From Massilia aquatica (lineage in GTDB: Bacteria; Pseudomonadota; Gammaproteobacteria; Burkholderiales; Burkholderiaceae_D): a DNA stretch of 64,000 nucleotides. A program made the position numbers and the translations under genes. Under the pieces are notes generated by a model, which was not told the origin of the DNA, searched no databases, and worked only from the letters and a program-made list of their open reading frames with translations. The stretch lies in assembly GCF_011682045.1 (NCBI RefSeq), contig NZ_VVIW01000014.1, forward strand, positions 1 to 64,000, in the 5' to 3' direction. Below, one piece after another: positions 7,582 through 16,679 of this stretch. Positions within the stretch are counted from its first letter, which is position 1. Each line of letters starts with the position of its first letter.

Positions 7582-9012
7582 ATGCGCGAGCTGCCCGAAC
7601 TGGGCGTCGGCATGGTCTGCCTGCCCGGCCTCGAAGCCTTCATCGAGGCCGCGCACGAGCTGATCGACGTCATCGAAATCGAACCCCAGCCGCTCTGGTT
7701 CAAGTCGGCGGCGGCCGCGGTGCCGTACGCAGTCAATACCGGCGCCCTGGCGCAGCTGTGCGCCGATCCGCATCCCAAACTGGTGCATGGCATCGGTTTT
7801 CCGGTCGGCGGCAGCGTGGCGCCCGAGCCGGACCAGGTGGCGCTGTTTGTCGATGTGATCAAGGCGCTGGGCGCTTCCTGGGCCAGCGAGCACCTGAGTT
7901 TTTCGCGGGTCGATGGCGCCGCAGGCATGTTCAATACCGGCTTCTTGCTCCCGCCCCTGCAAAGCGCGCAAAGCGTGGCGCTGGCCGCGTCCAACATCCG
8001 CGCCCTGAGCGCGCAATTGCCGGTGCCGTTCGCCTTCGAAACCGGCGTCAACTACCTGCGCCCGCTCCCCGGCGAAATGTCGGACGGCGCCTTCTTCGGC
8101 GCCATCGCCGAAGAAGCCGATTGCGCCATCTTGCTCGACCTGCATAACCTCTGGTGCAACGAGCGCAATGGGCGCCAGGGCGTGCTGGCGGCGCTCGACG
8201 ACATGCCGCTCGAGCGGGTGTGCGAAGTCCACCTGGCCGGCGGCGACCACCTGGACGGGTATTATCTCGACGCCCATTCCGGCCTGGTGCCGCCGGAGCT
8301 GATGCAGCTGGCACACAAGGTACTGCCGCGGCTGCCCAATCTGAAGGCGCTCTTGTTCGAGATCGTGCCCGCGTATATGTCGGCGCGCACCATCGGCCAG
8401 GGCGAACTGACGGCGCAACTGCGCGACTTGCGCCAGCTCTGGAACGAGCGCAGCAAGTCGCTCCAGGTGGCATGCGGCACGCCGCGCCCCATGGCGCGCA
8501 CCATTACGGCCGCCGACAGCGCCTTGCCGTCGCCAACCGAGTGGGAGCGCGCACTGGCCGGCCGCGTGCTCGAATCCGACGCGGACGCGCCGTTTGCGCA
8601 GGTGTTCGATGCCGACAATGGCGTGGCCGTCCTGCGCCAACTGGTGGCGGCGGTGCGCAGCGGGACCATTGTCGATTCGATGACGCTCAGCTACCGCCTG
8701 ATTGTGCTCAGCCTCGGCGAGCCGGCATTTTTATCGCTGCTGCGGGCCTTCTGGAAAACCCGCCCGCCGGAACCGTTTGCGACCGAAGAAGCGCTTAATT
8801 TCGCCGAATTCCTGCGCACCCAGGGGCTCGCCATTCCGCATCTGGACGAGGTGCTGGCGTTCGAACTGGCATCGCACCAGGTGCGCATGTACGCACAGCA
8901 TAAAACCGTGCGCTTTACCTGTTCGCCGCTGCCGCTGCTGATGGCCTTGCGCCAGGCGCGCATGCCCGACTTTGCCGATCATGGCGATTTTGCGCTGACG
9001 ATCGAGCCATAG
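7582..9012 (+). CDS. DUF692 (MNIO) enzyme fused to a BufC/DUF2063-like domain
   Basis: The protein has 476 residues. Residues 1-290 form a DUF692 TIM-barrel with the usual iron-ligand regions: SEHLS (102-106), ETGVNY (153-158), DLHNLWCNERNG (186-197), VHLAGGDH (216-223) and FEIVPAYM (259-266). Known members bind two or three irons and oxidise peptide Cys, Asp or Asn residues. Residues from about 310 to the end form a second helical domain (MTLSYRLIVLSLGEPAFLSLLRAFWKTRPP, FAEFLRTQGLAIPHLDEVLAFELA). It resembles the partner proteins (HvfC/BufC, DUF2063) that are normally a separate gene and hold the substrate. The stand-alone partner is missing here, which supports a fusion. The ATG at 7582 directly follows the stop of the small-peptide gene. 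The substrate is probably that peptide. Confidence 0.8.
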   Translation: MRELPELGVGMVCLPGLEAFIEAAHELIDVIEIEPQPLWFKSAAAAVPYAVNTGALAQLCADPHPKLVHGIGFPVGGSVAPEPDQVALFVDVIKALGASWASEHLSFSRVDGAAGMFNTGFLLPPLQSAQSVALAASNIRALSAQLPVPFAFETGVNYLRPLPGEMSDGAFFGAIAEEADCAILLDLHNLWCNERNGRQGVLAALDDMPLERVCEVHLAGGDHLDGYYLDAHSGLVPPELMQLAHKVLPRLPNLKALLFEIVPAYMSARTIGQGELTAQLRDLRQLWNERSKSLQVACGTPRPMARTITAADSALPSPTEWERALAGRVLESDADAPFAQVFDADNGVAVLRQLVAAVRSGTIVDSMTLSYRLIVLSLGEPAFLSLLRAFWKTRPPEPFATEEALNFAEFLRTQGLAIPHLDEVLAFELASHQVRMYAQHKTVRFTCSPLPLLMALRQARMPDFADHGDFALTIEP

Positions 9013-9109
9013 ATCGCGCCGACCAGCGCCTGCGCTCATCAAAACTCGACTTGAACCCCGCTTCGGGATACTTTAGGATGCCGGGTGTTTTGATGATTGA
9101 AAGGGCTCA

Positions 9110-10261
9110 ATGCCATCCTCACGCGTGCCGCCGTCCAGGCGACGTGTTTTATCGGCGGCGCGGCTTCCCGTCGTGCTGCTGTCGGTCTTGCTGGCAGGGT
9201 GCGCCTGGCCTGGTTGTCCTGCTCCTGCGCCCCTGCACCAGCCAGAGACCTTGCAGGTTCTCGCTGAACGGCACCATGTTTGCGGCGTAGTGGTCGCTGT
9301 CATCAGGGACCGCCAGCTTGCGTCGATCGAGACGGCGAGCGCTTGCGCGCCGCCGGCCACGCTTGCGCCGGACAGCGTTTTTCAGGCGGCGTCGCTCAGC
9401 AAACCGGTGTTTGCCTACGCGGTGCTGAAACTGGTAGCGCAAGGCAAACTCGATCTCGACACGCCGGTCATGACATATTTGCCGCAAGGTTACCGGCACC
9501 AGCGCAACCTGTTAACGCCCGAACCATCCGATCTGGTCACCGACCCGCAACTGGCGGCCATTACCATCCGCATGGTGCTGAACCACACCTCGGGCTTGCC
9601 GAACTGGACCTCCGGCGTACTGCGTGTCGGCACCGCTCCCGGCACCACATGGAATTATTCGGGCGAAGGCTACGTGCTGTTGCAGCGCGCGGTGGAAAGC
9701 GTCACCGGCCAGCCGCTGGACCGATTCATGGCTGCGCAGGTATTCCAGCCCCTGGGCATGAACCACAGCGACTATGCATGCAATGAGCGCGTCGCCAAAA
9801 ACCTGCTGCCGGGGACCAAAGCGAATGGCGCGCCAAGGGCGGCGATGACGCTGACCAACCCGAACGCCGCCTTTTCGCTCCACACCAGCGCCGCCGACTA
9901 CGCAAAATTCCTGGTCGCGCTGATGAACGATGACGCCCTGCTGACACAGTCGACCGCGTCCCCTGTCGCTGTCGATCCAGCCTTGGGGATCAGCTGGGGA
10001 TTGGGCTGGGGCATGGAGCGCGGGCGGGACGATGCGACCATTTGGCATTGGGGAAACAACACCGGTTATCGCGCCTTCGCCATGGCCTCGGTGCGCAGCG
10101 GCGACGGCTTTGTGATGCTGACCAACAGCGAAAATGGGCTGGAACTGGCGCCGCCATTGGCACAGAAAATCCTGCCGCGACAGCACACCGTCTTCCAGTC
10201 GCCGATCCTGGGTACCGACCTGCTCAATGTGCTCTGCAACACGCTGCGTATCTGCCTGTAA
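9110..10261 (+). CDS. Serine hydrolase lipoprotein, class C beta-lactamase fold
   Basis: The protein has 383 residues. A signal peptide with lipobox LLAGC at about residue 31 predicts an exported lipoprotein. The SxxK motif SLSK is within FQAASLSKPVFAY and gives the nucleophile. The second motif is a YSGEGY tyrosine element, and the third is HWG (IWHWGNNTGYR), in place of KTG. This combination fits esterase- or D-aminopeptidase-like penicillin-binding relatives more than true cephalosporinases. It stands alone, with no visible operon partner. Confidence 0.82.
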   Translation: MPSSRVPPSRRRVLSAARLPVVLLSVLLAGCAWPGCPAPAPLHQPETLQVLAERHHVCGVVVAVIRDRQLASIETASACAPPATLAPDSVFQAASLSKPVFAYAVLKLVAQGKLDLDTPVMTYLPQGYRHQRNLLTPEPSDLVTDPQLAAITIRMVLNHTSGLPNWTSGVLRVGTAPGTTWNYSGEGYVLLQRAVESVTGQPLDRFMAAQVFQPLGMNHSDYACNERVAKNLLPGTKANGAPRAAMTLTNPNAAFSLHTSAADYAKFLVALMNDDALLTQSTASPVAVDPALGISWGLGWGMERGRDDATIWHWGNNTGYRAFAMASVRSGDGFVMLTNSENGLELAPPLAQKILPRQHTVFQSPILGTDLLNVLCNTLRICL

Positions 10262-10396
10262 CGCATGACGACGCCACCGAAGCCCGCGCTTCCGGGCGTG
10301 CTGCGCGGCGCCGGCGAATGGGACCCACCCGGCGGCTGGCGCGATTTCACCCTGGCGCGCGCTACCGGCGACCGGTTTTCCCGCGCTTGATGACGC

Positions 10397-11176
10397 TCAA
10401 CGCGGTTGGCGCCGCACCAGTTCGATCTCGAACAGCTTCGGCCACAATTTGCCAGTGACAAACAGGCGCTTCTTCTTGCTGTCGTAAGCGATCCCGTTCA
10501 GCACATCGACCGCGCCGCTAGCGCGGCTCTTTTCGTCGAGCAGGCCGGCCAGGTCGATCCAGCCGACCACCTTGCCGCTGGCCGGGTCGATGCGCGCGAT
10601 CACGTCCGACCCCCACACATTGGCATACAGTTCGCCGTCGACCCATTCCATCTCGTTGAGACGGTCGATCGGCTTGCCGTCGGCCGTCACCTGGATGCGC
10701 CGCACCTCCGCCAGCGTCTTGGGGCTGAGCACGCGAATGACGGCGGTGCCGTCGCTCATGAACACATCGGTGCCGTTATTGGCCAGGCCCCAGCCCTCGC
10801 CGGGATACGAAAAGGTCTGCTTCATCTTCAACGTGGCCTTGTCGAACACGAAACCGACGTGCGAGGTCCAGGTCAGCCCGACAATGGTGTTGCCGACATC
10901 GGTGATGCCTTCGCCGAAGTAGTCGGGCGCGATGTCGGTCTTCATCAGCACCTTGCCGGTTTTCAGGTCGGTCTTGCGCACCGAGGACTTGCCGTTCAGG
11001 CCCGTGCTTTCGTACAGAACGCCGTCGGTGTAAAACAAGCCCTGGGTAAACGCATCCGTATCGTGCGGGTACGTATTTTTGACAAGGAAGCCGTACACGG
11101 GAATGGCCGCCTCTGCTGCACCTGCAGCGGCGCCGGCCAGCAGCAAACTGGCGGCCAAGTTGATTAATCTCTTCAA
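10397..11176 (-). CDS. Glutaminyl-peptide cyclotransferase
   Basis: The protein has 259 residues with an N-terminal signal peptide (MKRLINLAASLLLAGAAAGA). It is a five-bladed beta-propeller of the plant/bacterial glutamine cyclotransferase family (PF05096). Typical segments are YPHDTDAFTQGLFY, YESTGLNGKSSVRK, GEGWGLA and NEMEWVDGELYANVW. It converts N-terminal glutamine of exported proteins to pyroglutamate in the periplasm. It lies divergent from the GNAT gene, with about 135 bases between them. Confidence 0.88.
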   Translation of the reverse strand: MKRLINLAASLLLAGAAAGAAEAAIPVYGFLVKNTYPHDTDAFTQGLFYTDGVLYESTGLNGKSSVRKTDLKTGKVLMKTDIAPDYFGEGITDVGNTIVGLTWTSHVGFVFDKATLKMKQTFSYPGEGWGLANNGTDVFMSDGTAVIRVLSPKTLAEVRRIQVTADGKPIDRLNEMEWVDGELYANVWGSDVIARIDPASGKVVGWIDLAGLLDEKSRASGAVDVLNGIAYDSKKKRLFVTGKLWPKLFEIELVRRQPR

Positions 11177-11311
11177 ATAACACCTCGGGTCGGAGCGGTG
11201 AAACAGTCTTCATACCGTTTCTCAAGGCATGAATACTAATACAATTGGGCGGGAACAGCGTCGCAGCAATGGCGCTGCCCGAAAAACCATCAATCACCAT
11301 GGGAGTCCTGC

Positions 11312-11809
11312 TTGAACATTCGCGATGCCGAAGCCGTCGACGCCGGCGCAATTGTCTCGATCTATAACCACTACATTCTCAGCACCGCCATTTCATTCGA
11401 AGAAGAAAGCGTCAGCGAACCGGCCATGGCCAGCCGCATTGCCGACATCCAGGCGGGCGCCCTGCCCTTCCTGGTGCTGACCGATGGCGACACCATCGCC
11501 GGCTACGCCTACGCCACCAAATGGCGCGTGCGCCACGCCTACCGCTTCGCGGTCGAGAGTTCAATCTACCTGTTGCCCGGCCACGGCGGCAAGGGCCACG
11601 GGGCGGCGCTGTACGCCGCCTTGCTGGCGCGCCTGGGCGAGGGCGGCTTTCATATGGTCATCGGCGGCATCGCGCAGCCCAACCCGGCCAGCGTGGCGCT
11701 GCACGAAAAACTCGGCTTCAGGAAAGTCGCCCACTTCAGCGAAGTCGGCTTCAAGTTCGGGCGCTGGATCGACGTCGGGTATTGGGAGCTGAAACTCGGG
11801 GAGGCGTAA
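11312..11809 (+). CDS. GNAT acetyltransferase, phosphinothricin-acetyltransferase type
   Basis: The protein has 165 residues. MNIRDAEAVDAGAIVSIYNHYI and the acetyl-CoA loop YLLPGHGGKGHGAALYAALLARL are typical of the Pat/YncA group, as is the end GRWIDVGYWELKL. These enzymes acetylate small amines such as phosphinothricin or methionine derivatives. TTG at 11312 is used as the start, with GGGAG 5 bases upstream; the nearby ATG at 11299 is in another frame. Confidence 0.87.
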   Translation: MNIRDAEAVDAGAIVSIYNHYILSTAISFEEESVSEPAMASRIADIQAGALPFLVLTDGDTIAGYAYATKWRVRHAYRFAVESSIYLLPGHGGKGHGAALYAALLARLGEGGFHMVIGGIAQPNPASVALHEKLGFRKVAHFSEVGFKFGRWIDVGYWELKLGEA

Positions 11810-11894
11810 CAAGCCACCAAAAATTGAACAGTAGCGGTTTCTCTTGGGAATGATAATATGCAAAATTGCCTAGTATGCAACCCAAGGAAAACCG

Positions 11895-14800
11895 ATGGAT
11901 GTATTTTTGTTATTGCTGGTGGTGGCGTCCTACGTGCACTTCCTCAGAGCAAGAGGGGATGCCCGAAGGCGGGTAGATTCGCTTGAAATTACGCTGGCGG
12001 AACTGACGGCGGAAGTTGTCGCGCTCAGGGATAACGTCAACCGCCGCACGGACCCCGCCGCAGAGAGCACGACGGCAACGGCGGTGCAGGACGTGCTGCT
12101 GCGTAACCAGGCTGCCAGAGCGGCCAGGGCGGCGCGCATGGCCGCCGGCGGCGACGCCGCCGAAGCGGTGGTGCCGGCGCCCCAGCCGGCGCCAACGCCG
12201 GCTCCCGCGCCTCGTGCGCCTCGCCCTGCCGAGGCGGCCACTGTCACCCCCGCTCCGCTCGCGCCTCGGCCTGCCGGGCCGGTGCCGGCCACTCCTGCTC
12301 CGCTCGCACCCCGCCCCGCCGAGCCGGCTACTGTCAGCAGCGCGCCCGTGGCCCCCGCGCCTGCGCCGGCACGCCCCGTAACGTACACGGATCGCAGTGA
12401 TACCGCGCCGGCCTGGATCACGGCGGCGAAAAAATGGATGTTCAGTGGCAACCTGGTCGCCAAGCTCGGCTTGCTGATCCTGTTCATCGGCGTCAGCTTC
12501 CTGCTCAAATACGCGGTCGAACGCAACATCGTGCCGATCGAACTGCGCCTGGCCGGTATTGTCATCGCCGATATCGCCCTGCTGGTCTGGGGCTGGCGCA
12601 TCCGCGACAGCCGGCGCGGCATCGGCCTGCCGGTGCAGGGGGCGGCGCTGGGCATCCTGATGCTGGTCACCTTCGCCGCCTTCCGCATGTATGATCTGAT
12701 TCCGGGCGGCATGGCGTTCGGCCTGCTGTTCGCGCTGACCTTCTTTACCTGCCTGCTGGCGGTGCTGCAAAACGCCTTCTGGCTGGCCGTGTTCGGCATA
12801 ACCGGGGGCTTCCTGGCGCCGATCATGACTTCCACCGGCCAGGGCAGCCACATCGGACTGTTCTCGTACTACACCTTGTTAAATGCCGGCATCCTCGCCA
12901 TTGCGCTCAAGCGCGCCTGGCGTTCGCTCAACCTGATTGGCTTTGCCTTCACCTTCGTCATCGGCACCGCGTGGGGCGTGCTGCGCTACGTCCCCGAAAA
13001 CTATCTGTCCACCCAGCTGTTCCTGATCGTCTTCGTGCTGTTCTACGTCGCCATCGCGGTGGCCTACGCCACGCGCCAGGCGAGCGCACTGAAAAACTAC
13101 GTCGACGCCACCCTGGTGTTCGGCGTGCCGCTGGTCGCCTTCGGCCTGCAGTACGGCATGGTCAAAGACACCCGCTTCGGCGTGGCCTTCTCGGCGCTCG
13201 GCCTGGGCTTGTTCTACACCACGGTCGCGCTGGTCATGTGGCGGCGCGGCGCGCAGAATTTCAGGCTGATGGTCGAATCCTTCCTGTCCATGGGCCTGGT
13301 GTTCGGCACCCTGGCCCTGCCGTTCGCCCTGGACGGACGCTGGACCTCGGCCGCCTGGGCGCTGGAAGGCGCCGGCGTGGTCTGGGTCGGCCTGCGCCAG
13401 CGCCAGGCGCTCACCTGCGCGTTCGGGCTGCTGGTGCAAGCCGGCGCCTGGATTTCCTTCCTGGCGGCGATCACCGGCATCGGCGCCGACGCGGCCGAGG
13501 CCAACCTGTGGCTCGGCTTCCTGCTGTTGACCGGCACCGCCTTCCTGATGGCCACCAACTTCCGCTCGCGCGAGGCCGACATCCCGTCGCCGCTGCCGCG
13601 CTGGCTCGGCGGCGCTTTCCTGACCGTGGCGGCGATCTGGCTGGTCGCCGGTGCCTGGACCGAAGCGGTGCTGCGCACCAGCGGCGCCACCCAAGCAAGC
13701 CTGATGGCCGCCAGTGCCCTGGTGGCATCGATGATCCTGGCGTTCATCGCCAAACGCATGCAGTGGCCGCTGGCGCGCGCCCTGGCGCTGGCCGTGCAGG
13801 TGGTGGCCGGCGCGGTCCTGGCCATGCTGATCTGCATCATGCTGCTGGTCGCGTTCGAGCCCGACGCGAACCTGTTGCGCACGCCATTCCTGGCAGCGCT
13901 GCTGATTTTCGCCGGCGCCATTTTCAGCAGCTGGGCCATGCAACGCGGGCCGCAGCCGCAACAAGCGGTACTGTCGCGCATCATGCTGGCCTGGTCGGCG
14001 GGGTGGTGGTTCGTGCCGGTGCTGGTGCTGTTCTGCGTGTGGGCCACCCGCAACTACCAGCTGATCGGCGGCGGCTACTCGCGCGACACCGCCATGCTGT
14101 ACGCCTATGGCGTGGCGCTGTCGCTCTCGGCGCTGGCGTTCGCGGCGCTGGCCAGGCGCCTGGCGTGGCCGGCGCTGCGCTGGTTCAGCGCCGCCGCCTG
14201 GGCCGGCCTGGCCGTGGCCACGGTCTGGATCCTGGCAGTGCTGTACGGCGGCGACACGGTGGCGTTCGAAGCCGGCGTGGCGCTGGCCTGCCTGTGGCTG
14301 ACCTCGGAATACATGCTCAAGCGCTGGCCCGCCAGCGGCTGGAACCTCGCCGCGCCATGGTTACAGGTGCTGCACACCGTGCGCACCGCCGGCCCATGGC
14401 TGATGATCTGGCCGGCCGTCTCGATCGCGGTATCGCGCTGGTTGTTCGGGGTCGACGACGCCGATGCGCTGCTGCTGAGCCAGGCCGGCTGGCAAACCAG
14501 CGGCAGCTGGGCGCGCTTCATCCCGGCCTGGCTGATGATGCTGGCCATCGTCTGGCTGATCGCCCGCGCCCGCGCCGGCAAGTGGCCTGCGGCCCCGGTC
14601 GCCAGCTGGCACCGCGCCACCCTGATCCCGCTGGCGACCGGCTGGTCGCTGATGCTGGCCGCCGTCTGGAACCTGACGCAAGATGGCGCCATGGCGCCCC
14701 TGCCCTACCTGCCGGTGCTTAATCCCCTCGACCTGACCAGCGGCTTTGCCATGGTGCTGGCGGTGGCGTGCTACCGCATGCGCCTGATGGACGCAGGTAC

Positions 14801-15215
14801 CGGCGAGGAGCGCGCCGTGCTGGCGCGCGTGCCGGCGCTGCTGGCCTGGGCCGGCTATGCCTGGTTCAACCTGATGCTGCTGCGCACGGCGGCGCATTAT
14901 CTGGGCATTCCGTACAACGTCGACCAACTGTTCGCCTCGCAGTTCATCCAGGCCATGCTGTCGCTGGTGTGGAGCATTTCGGCCCTGGTGCTGATGTGGC
15001 GCGCTGCAAAGCAGGCATCGCGCAAGCAGTGGGTGATTGGCGCGCTGCTGCTCGGCGTGGTGGTCGGCAAGCTGTTCCTGATCGACCTGTCGAATGTGGC
15101 CGGGATGGCGCGCATCGTCAGCTTTGTCGGGGTCGGCTTGCTGATGCTCGTGATCGGCTATATTGCACCGTTCCCAACGCAACCAGAAACCGCGCCGGAA
15201 GCACCGGCGCAATGA
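11895..15215 (+). CDS. DUF2339 large membrane protein
   Basis: The protein has 1106 residues. It starts with a short hydrophobic segment (VFLLLLVVASYVHFL), then a coiled segment and a long Ala/Pro-rich linker (about residues 75-175). About 25 membrane segments follow to the C-terminus. The membrane part begins with KKWMFSGNLVAKLGLLILFIGVSFLLKY, the hallmark of DUF2339. The function is unknown. The stop overlaps the next start (ATGA), and this gene is commonly paired with DUF3999, so the two are one transcription unit. Confidence 0.88.
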   Translation: MDVFLLLLVVASYVHFLRARGDARRRVDSLEITLAELTAEVVALRDNVNRRTDPAAESTTATAVQDVLLRNQAARAARAARMAAGGDAAEAVVPAPQPAPTPAPAPRAPRPAEAATVTPAPLAPRPAGPVPATPAPLAPRPAEPATVSSAPVAPAPAPARPVTYTDRSDTAPAWITAAKKWMFSGNLVAKLGLLILFIGVSFLLKYAVERNIVPIELRLAGIVIADIALLVWGWRIRDSRRGIGLPVQGAALGILMLVTFAAFRMYDLIPGGMAFGLLFALTFFTCLLAVLQNAFWLAVFGITGGFLAPIMTSTGQGSHIGLFSYYTLLNAGILAIALKRAWRSLNLIGFAFTFVIGTAWGVLRYVPENYLSTQLFLIVFVLFYVAIAVAYATRQASALKNYVDATLVFGVPLVAFGLQYGMVKDTRFGVAFSALGLGLFYTTVALVMWRRGAQNFRLMVESFLSMGLVFGTLALPFALDGRWTSAAWALEGAGVVWVGLRQRQALTCAFGLLVQAGAWISFLAAITGIGADAAEANLWLGFLLLTGTAFLMATNFRSREADIPSPLPRWLGGAFLTVAAIWLVAGAWTEAVLRTSGATQASLMAASALVASMILAFIAKRMQWPLARALALAVQVVAGAVLAMLICIMLLVAFEPDANLLRTPFLAALLIFAGAIFSSWAMQRGPQPQQAVLSRIMLAWSAGWWFVPVLVLFCVWATRNYQLIGGGYSRDTAMLYAYGVALSLSALAFAALARRLAWPALRWFSAAAWAGLAVATVWILAVLYGGDTVAFEAGVALACLWLTSEYMLKRWPASGWNLAAPWLQVLHTVRTAGPWLMIWPAVSIAVSRWLFGVDDADALLLSQAGWQTSGSWARFIPAWLMMLAIVWLIARARAGKWPAAPVASWHRATLIPLATGWSLMLAAVWNLTQDGAMAPLPYLPVLNPLDLTSGFAMVLAVACYRMRLMDAGTGEERAVLARVPALLAWAGYAWFNLMLLRTAAHYLGIPYNVDQLFASQFIQAMLSLVWSISALVLMWRAAKQASRKQWVIGALLLGVVVGKLFLIDLSNVAGMARIVSFVGVGLLMLVIGYIAPFPTQPETAPEAPAQ

Positions 15216-15226
15216 ACCAAGGATCC

Positions 15227-16657
15227 ATGTCGATGTCCAACTCACCTCTTGCCTCGCTTTGCCTGGCGGCGCTGGCCGCAGCCAGTTCTCCCGTGGCGCT
15301 GGCCGACGCCCCGGCGACCGACCTGCCGGGCGACTACCGCCATGTCCTGCCGCTGACCGTCAGCGGCAAGGAATCGGTGGTCCAGCTGCGCCTGCCCAAG
15401 GACGTGTACCTGCACGCCCGCACGGTCGACTTGCGCGACCTGCGCCTGTTCGATGCGCAGGGTAACAAGCTGGCGTTCAGCTTGCAGGAACCGCTGCCGC
15501 GCGCCGAGCGCTCGCGGCGCGACCTGCCGGTGCGCCTGTTCGGGGTGCAAACGACGCGTCCGGCCGGCTCGCTGGCCGACACCGATATCGCAGTGCAGCG
15601 CTCCGGCGACGGCACCGTGCTGTCGGTCAGTGCGCGCGCGCGGCCGGCCGCGGGCACGCCCGCTGGCGGCATCGACACGCTGGTGCTCGACCTCGGTGCG
15701 AATGCCGCGGCCGCCACTATCGATGCCCTGCGGTTTACCTTGCCGGCCGGCGTGAGCAGCTACAACGCGCGCGTGGTACTCGAAGTGAGCGACGATCTCA
15801 AGCACTGGGATACGGCCGGCGAGACCGACCTGTCCTGGCTGGTCAACGAGCGTTCCGAAACCCTGTCCAGCGACCGCATGGAGTTCGAGGCGCGCGCCTT
15901 CCGTTATGCGCGCCTGAGCTGGCGCCAGGGCAAGCCGCTGCAGTTCGCCGCCATTACCGCCGAGTCGCCGTTGGACACAGCGCTGGCGCCGCAGGTGGAG
16001 CGCCTGCTGATCCAGCCGAAGCCCGGGCGTTTTGTCACAGACCATGTATATCCGGCCTCGGTCGCCATTCCGGTGCAGCGCATCGGCGTCGACCTGGGCG
16101 AACAGAACGTGGTGATGCCGGCCCAGCTCGGCCGTTACGTTGAATTGCCCGATCCCCAGGGCGGCAAGACCAGCACCTGGCAGTTCGAACCGCTGGCCGC
16201 CGCCACGTTCTATCAGCTGACCCAGGGCGGAAAGCGGCGCGCCTCGGGCGATATCGGCATCACGCCGGCGCACCAGGCCGAATGGGTGCTGCGCACGGAA
16301 GCAGCGGGAGCGCCAGCACCGAGCCTGGGCCTGTCATGGACGCCGTCCACGCTGGTGTTTCTGGCCAATGGCAAGCCACCCTACCGGCTGGCCTTTGGAC
16401 GCGCCGACGCCAAGCCGGGCGCCAGTTCGCTGGCGCAGGTGGCGCCCGGTTTCAGTCCCACCGAAATCGCCGCCCTCGAAAGCGCGGTGGCGGGGCCGCT
16501 GCAAACGGCCACGGCCGCTGTTGCAGAGGGGCCTGGCGCCGCCGATAAAGCGGCCGCCGCCGCGCGCACCCGCATGTTCGCCCTGTGGGGGGCGCTGCTG
16601 GCGGGCGTGGGCGTCTTGGGCTTCATGGCCTGGCGCCTGGTCAAACAGATGAAATAG
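15227..16657 (+). CDS. DUF3999 exported membrane-anchored protein
   Basis: There are in-frame ATGs at 15212 (overlapping the DUF2339 stop), 15227 and 15233; AAGGA at 15219-15223 favours one of the last two. A signal peptide (SPLASLCLAALAAASSPVALA) leads to a periplasmic beta-rich domain (DYRHVLPLTVSGKESVVQLRLP). A Pro/Ala-rich stretch and one C-terminal membrane helix (MFALWGALLAGVGVLGFMAWRLV) follow. It is always found next to DUF2339, so a shared envelope role is likely. The function is unknown. Confidence 0.87.
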   Translation: MSMSNSPLASLCLAALAAASSPVALADAPATDLPGDYRHVLPLTVSGKESVVQLRLPKDVYLHARTVDLRDLRLFDAQGNKLAFSLQEPLPRAERSRRDLPVRLFGVQTTRPAGSLADTDIAVQRSGDGTVLSVSARARPAAGTPAGGIDTLVLDLGANAAAATIDALRFTLPAGVSSYNARVVLEVSDDLKHWDTAGETDLSWLVNERSETLSSDRMEFEARAFRYARLSWRQGKPLQFAAITAESPLDTALAPQVERLLIQPKPGRFVTDHVYPASVAIPVQRIGVDLGEQNVVMPAQLGRYVELPDPQGGKTSTWQFEPLAAATFYQLTQGGKRRASGDIGITPAHQAEWVLRTEAAGAPAPSLGLSWTPSTLVFLANGKPPYRLAFGRADAKPGASSLAQVAPGFSPTEIAALESAVAGPLQTATAAVAEGPGAADKAAAAARTRMFALWGALLAGVGVLGFMAWRLVKQMK

Positions 16658-16679
16658 TCGGGCCCGCGAACGGTGGGCC

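Noticed and set aside
10262-10396. Possible small gene between the serine hydrolase and the cyclotransferase
   Set aside because: There is a short frame starting ATGACGACGCC but no ribosome binding site, and it runs into the convergent gene.
12879-13964. Open frame on the minus strand within DUF2339
   Set aside because: Rich in Gln, Arg and Gly, with no start signal; it is a shadow of the membrane protein gene.
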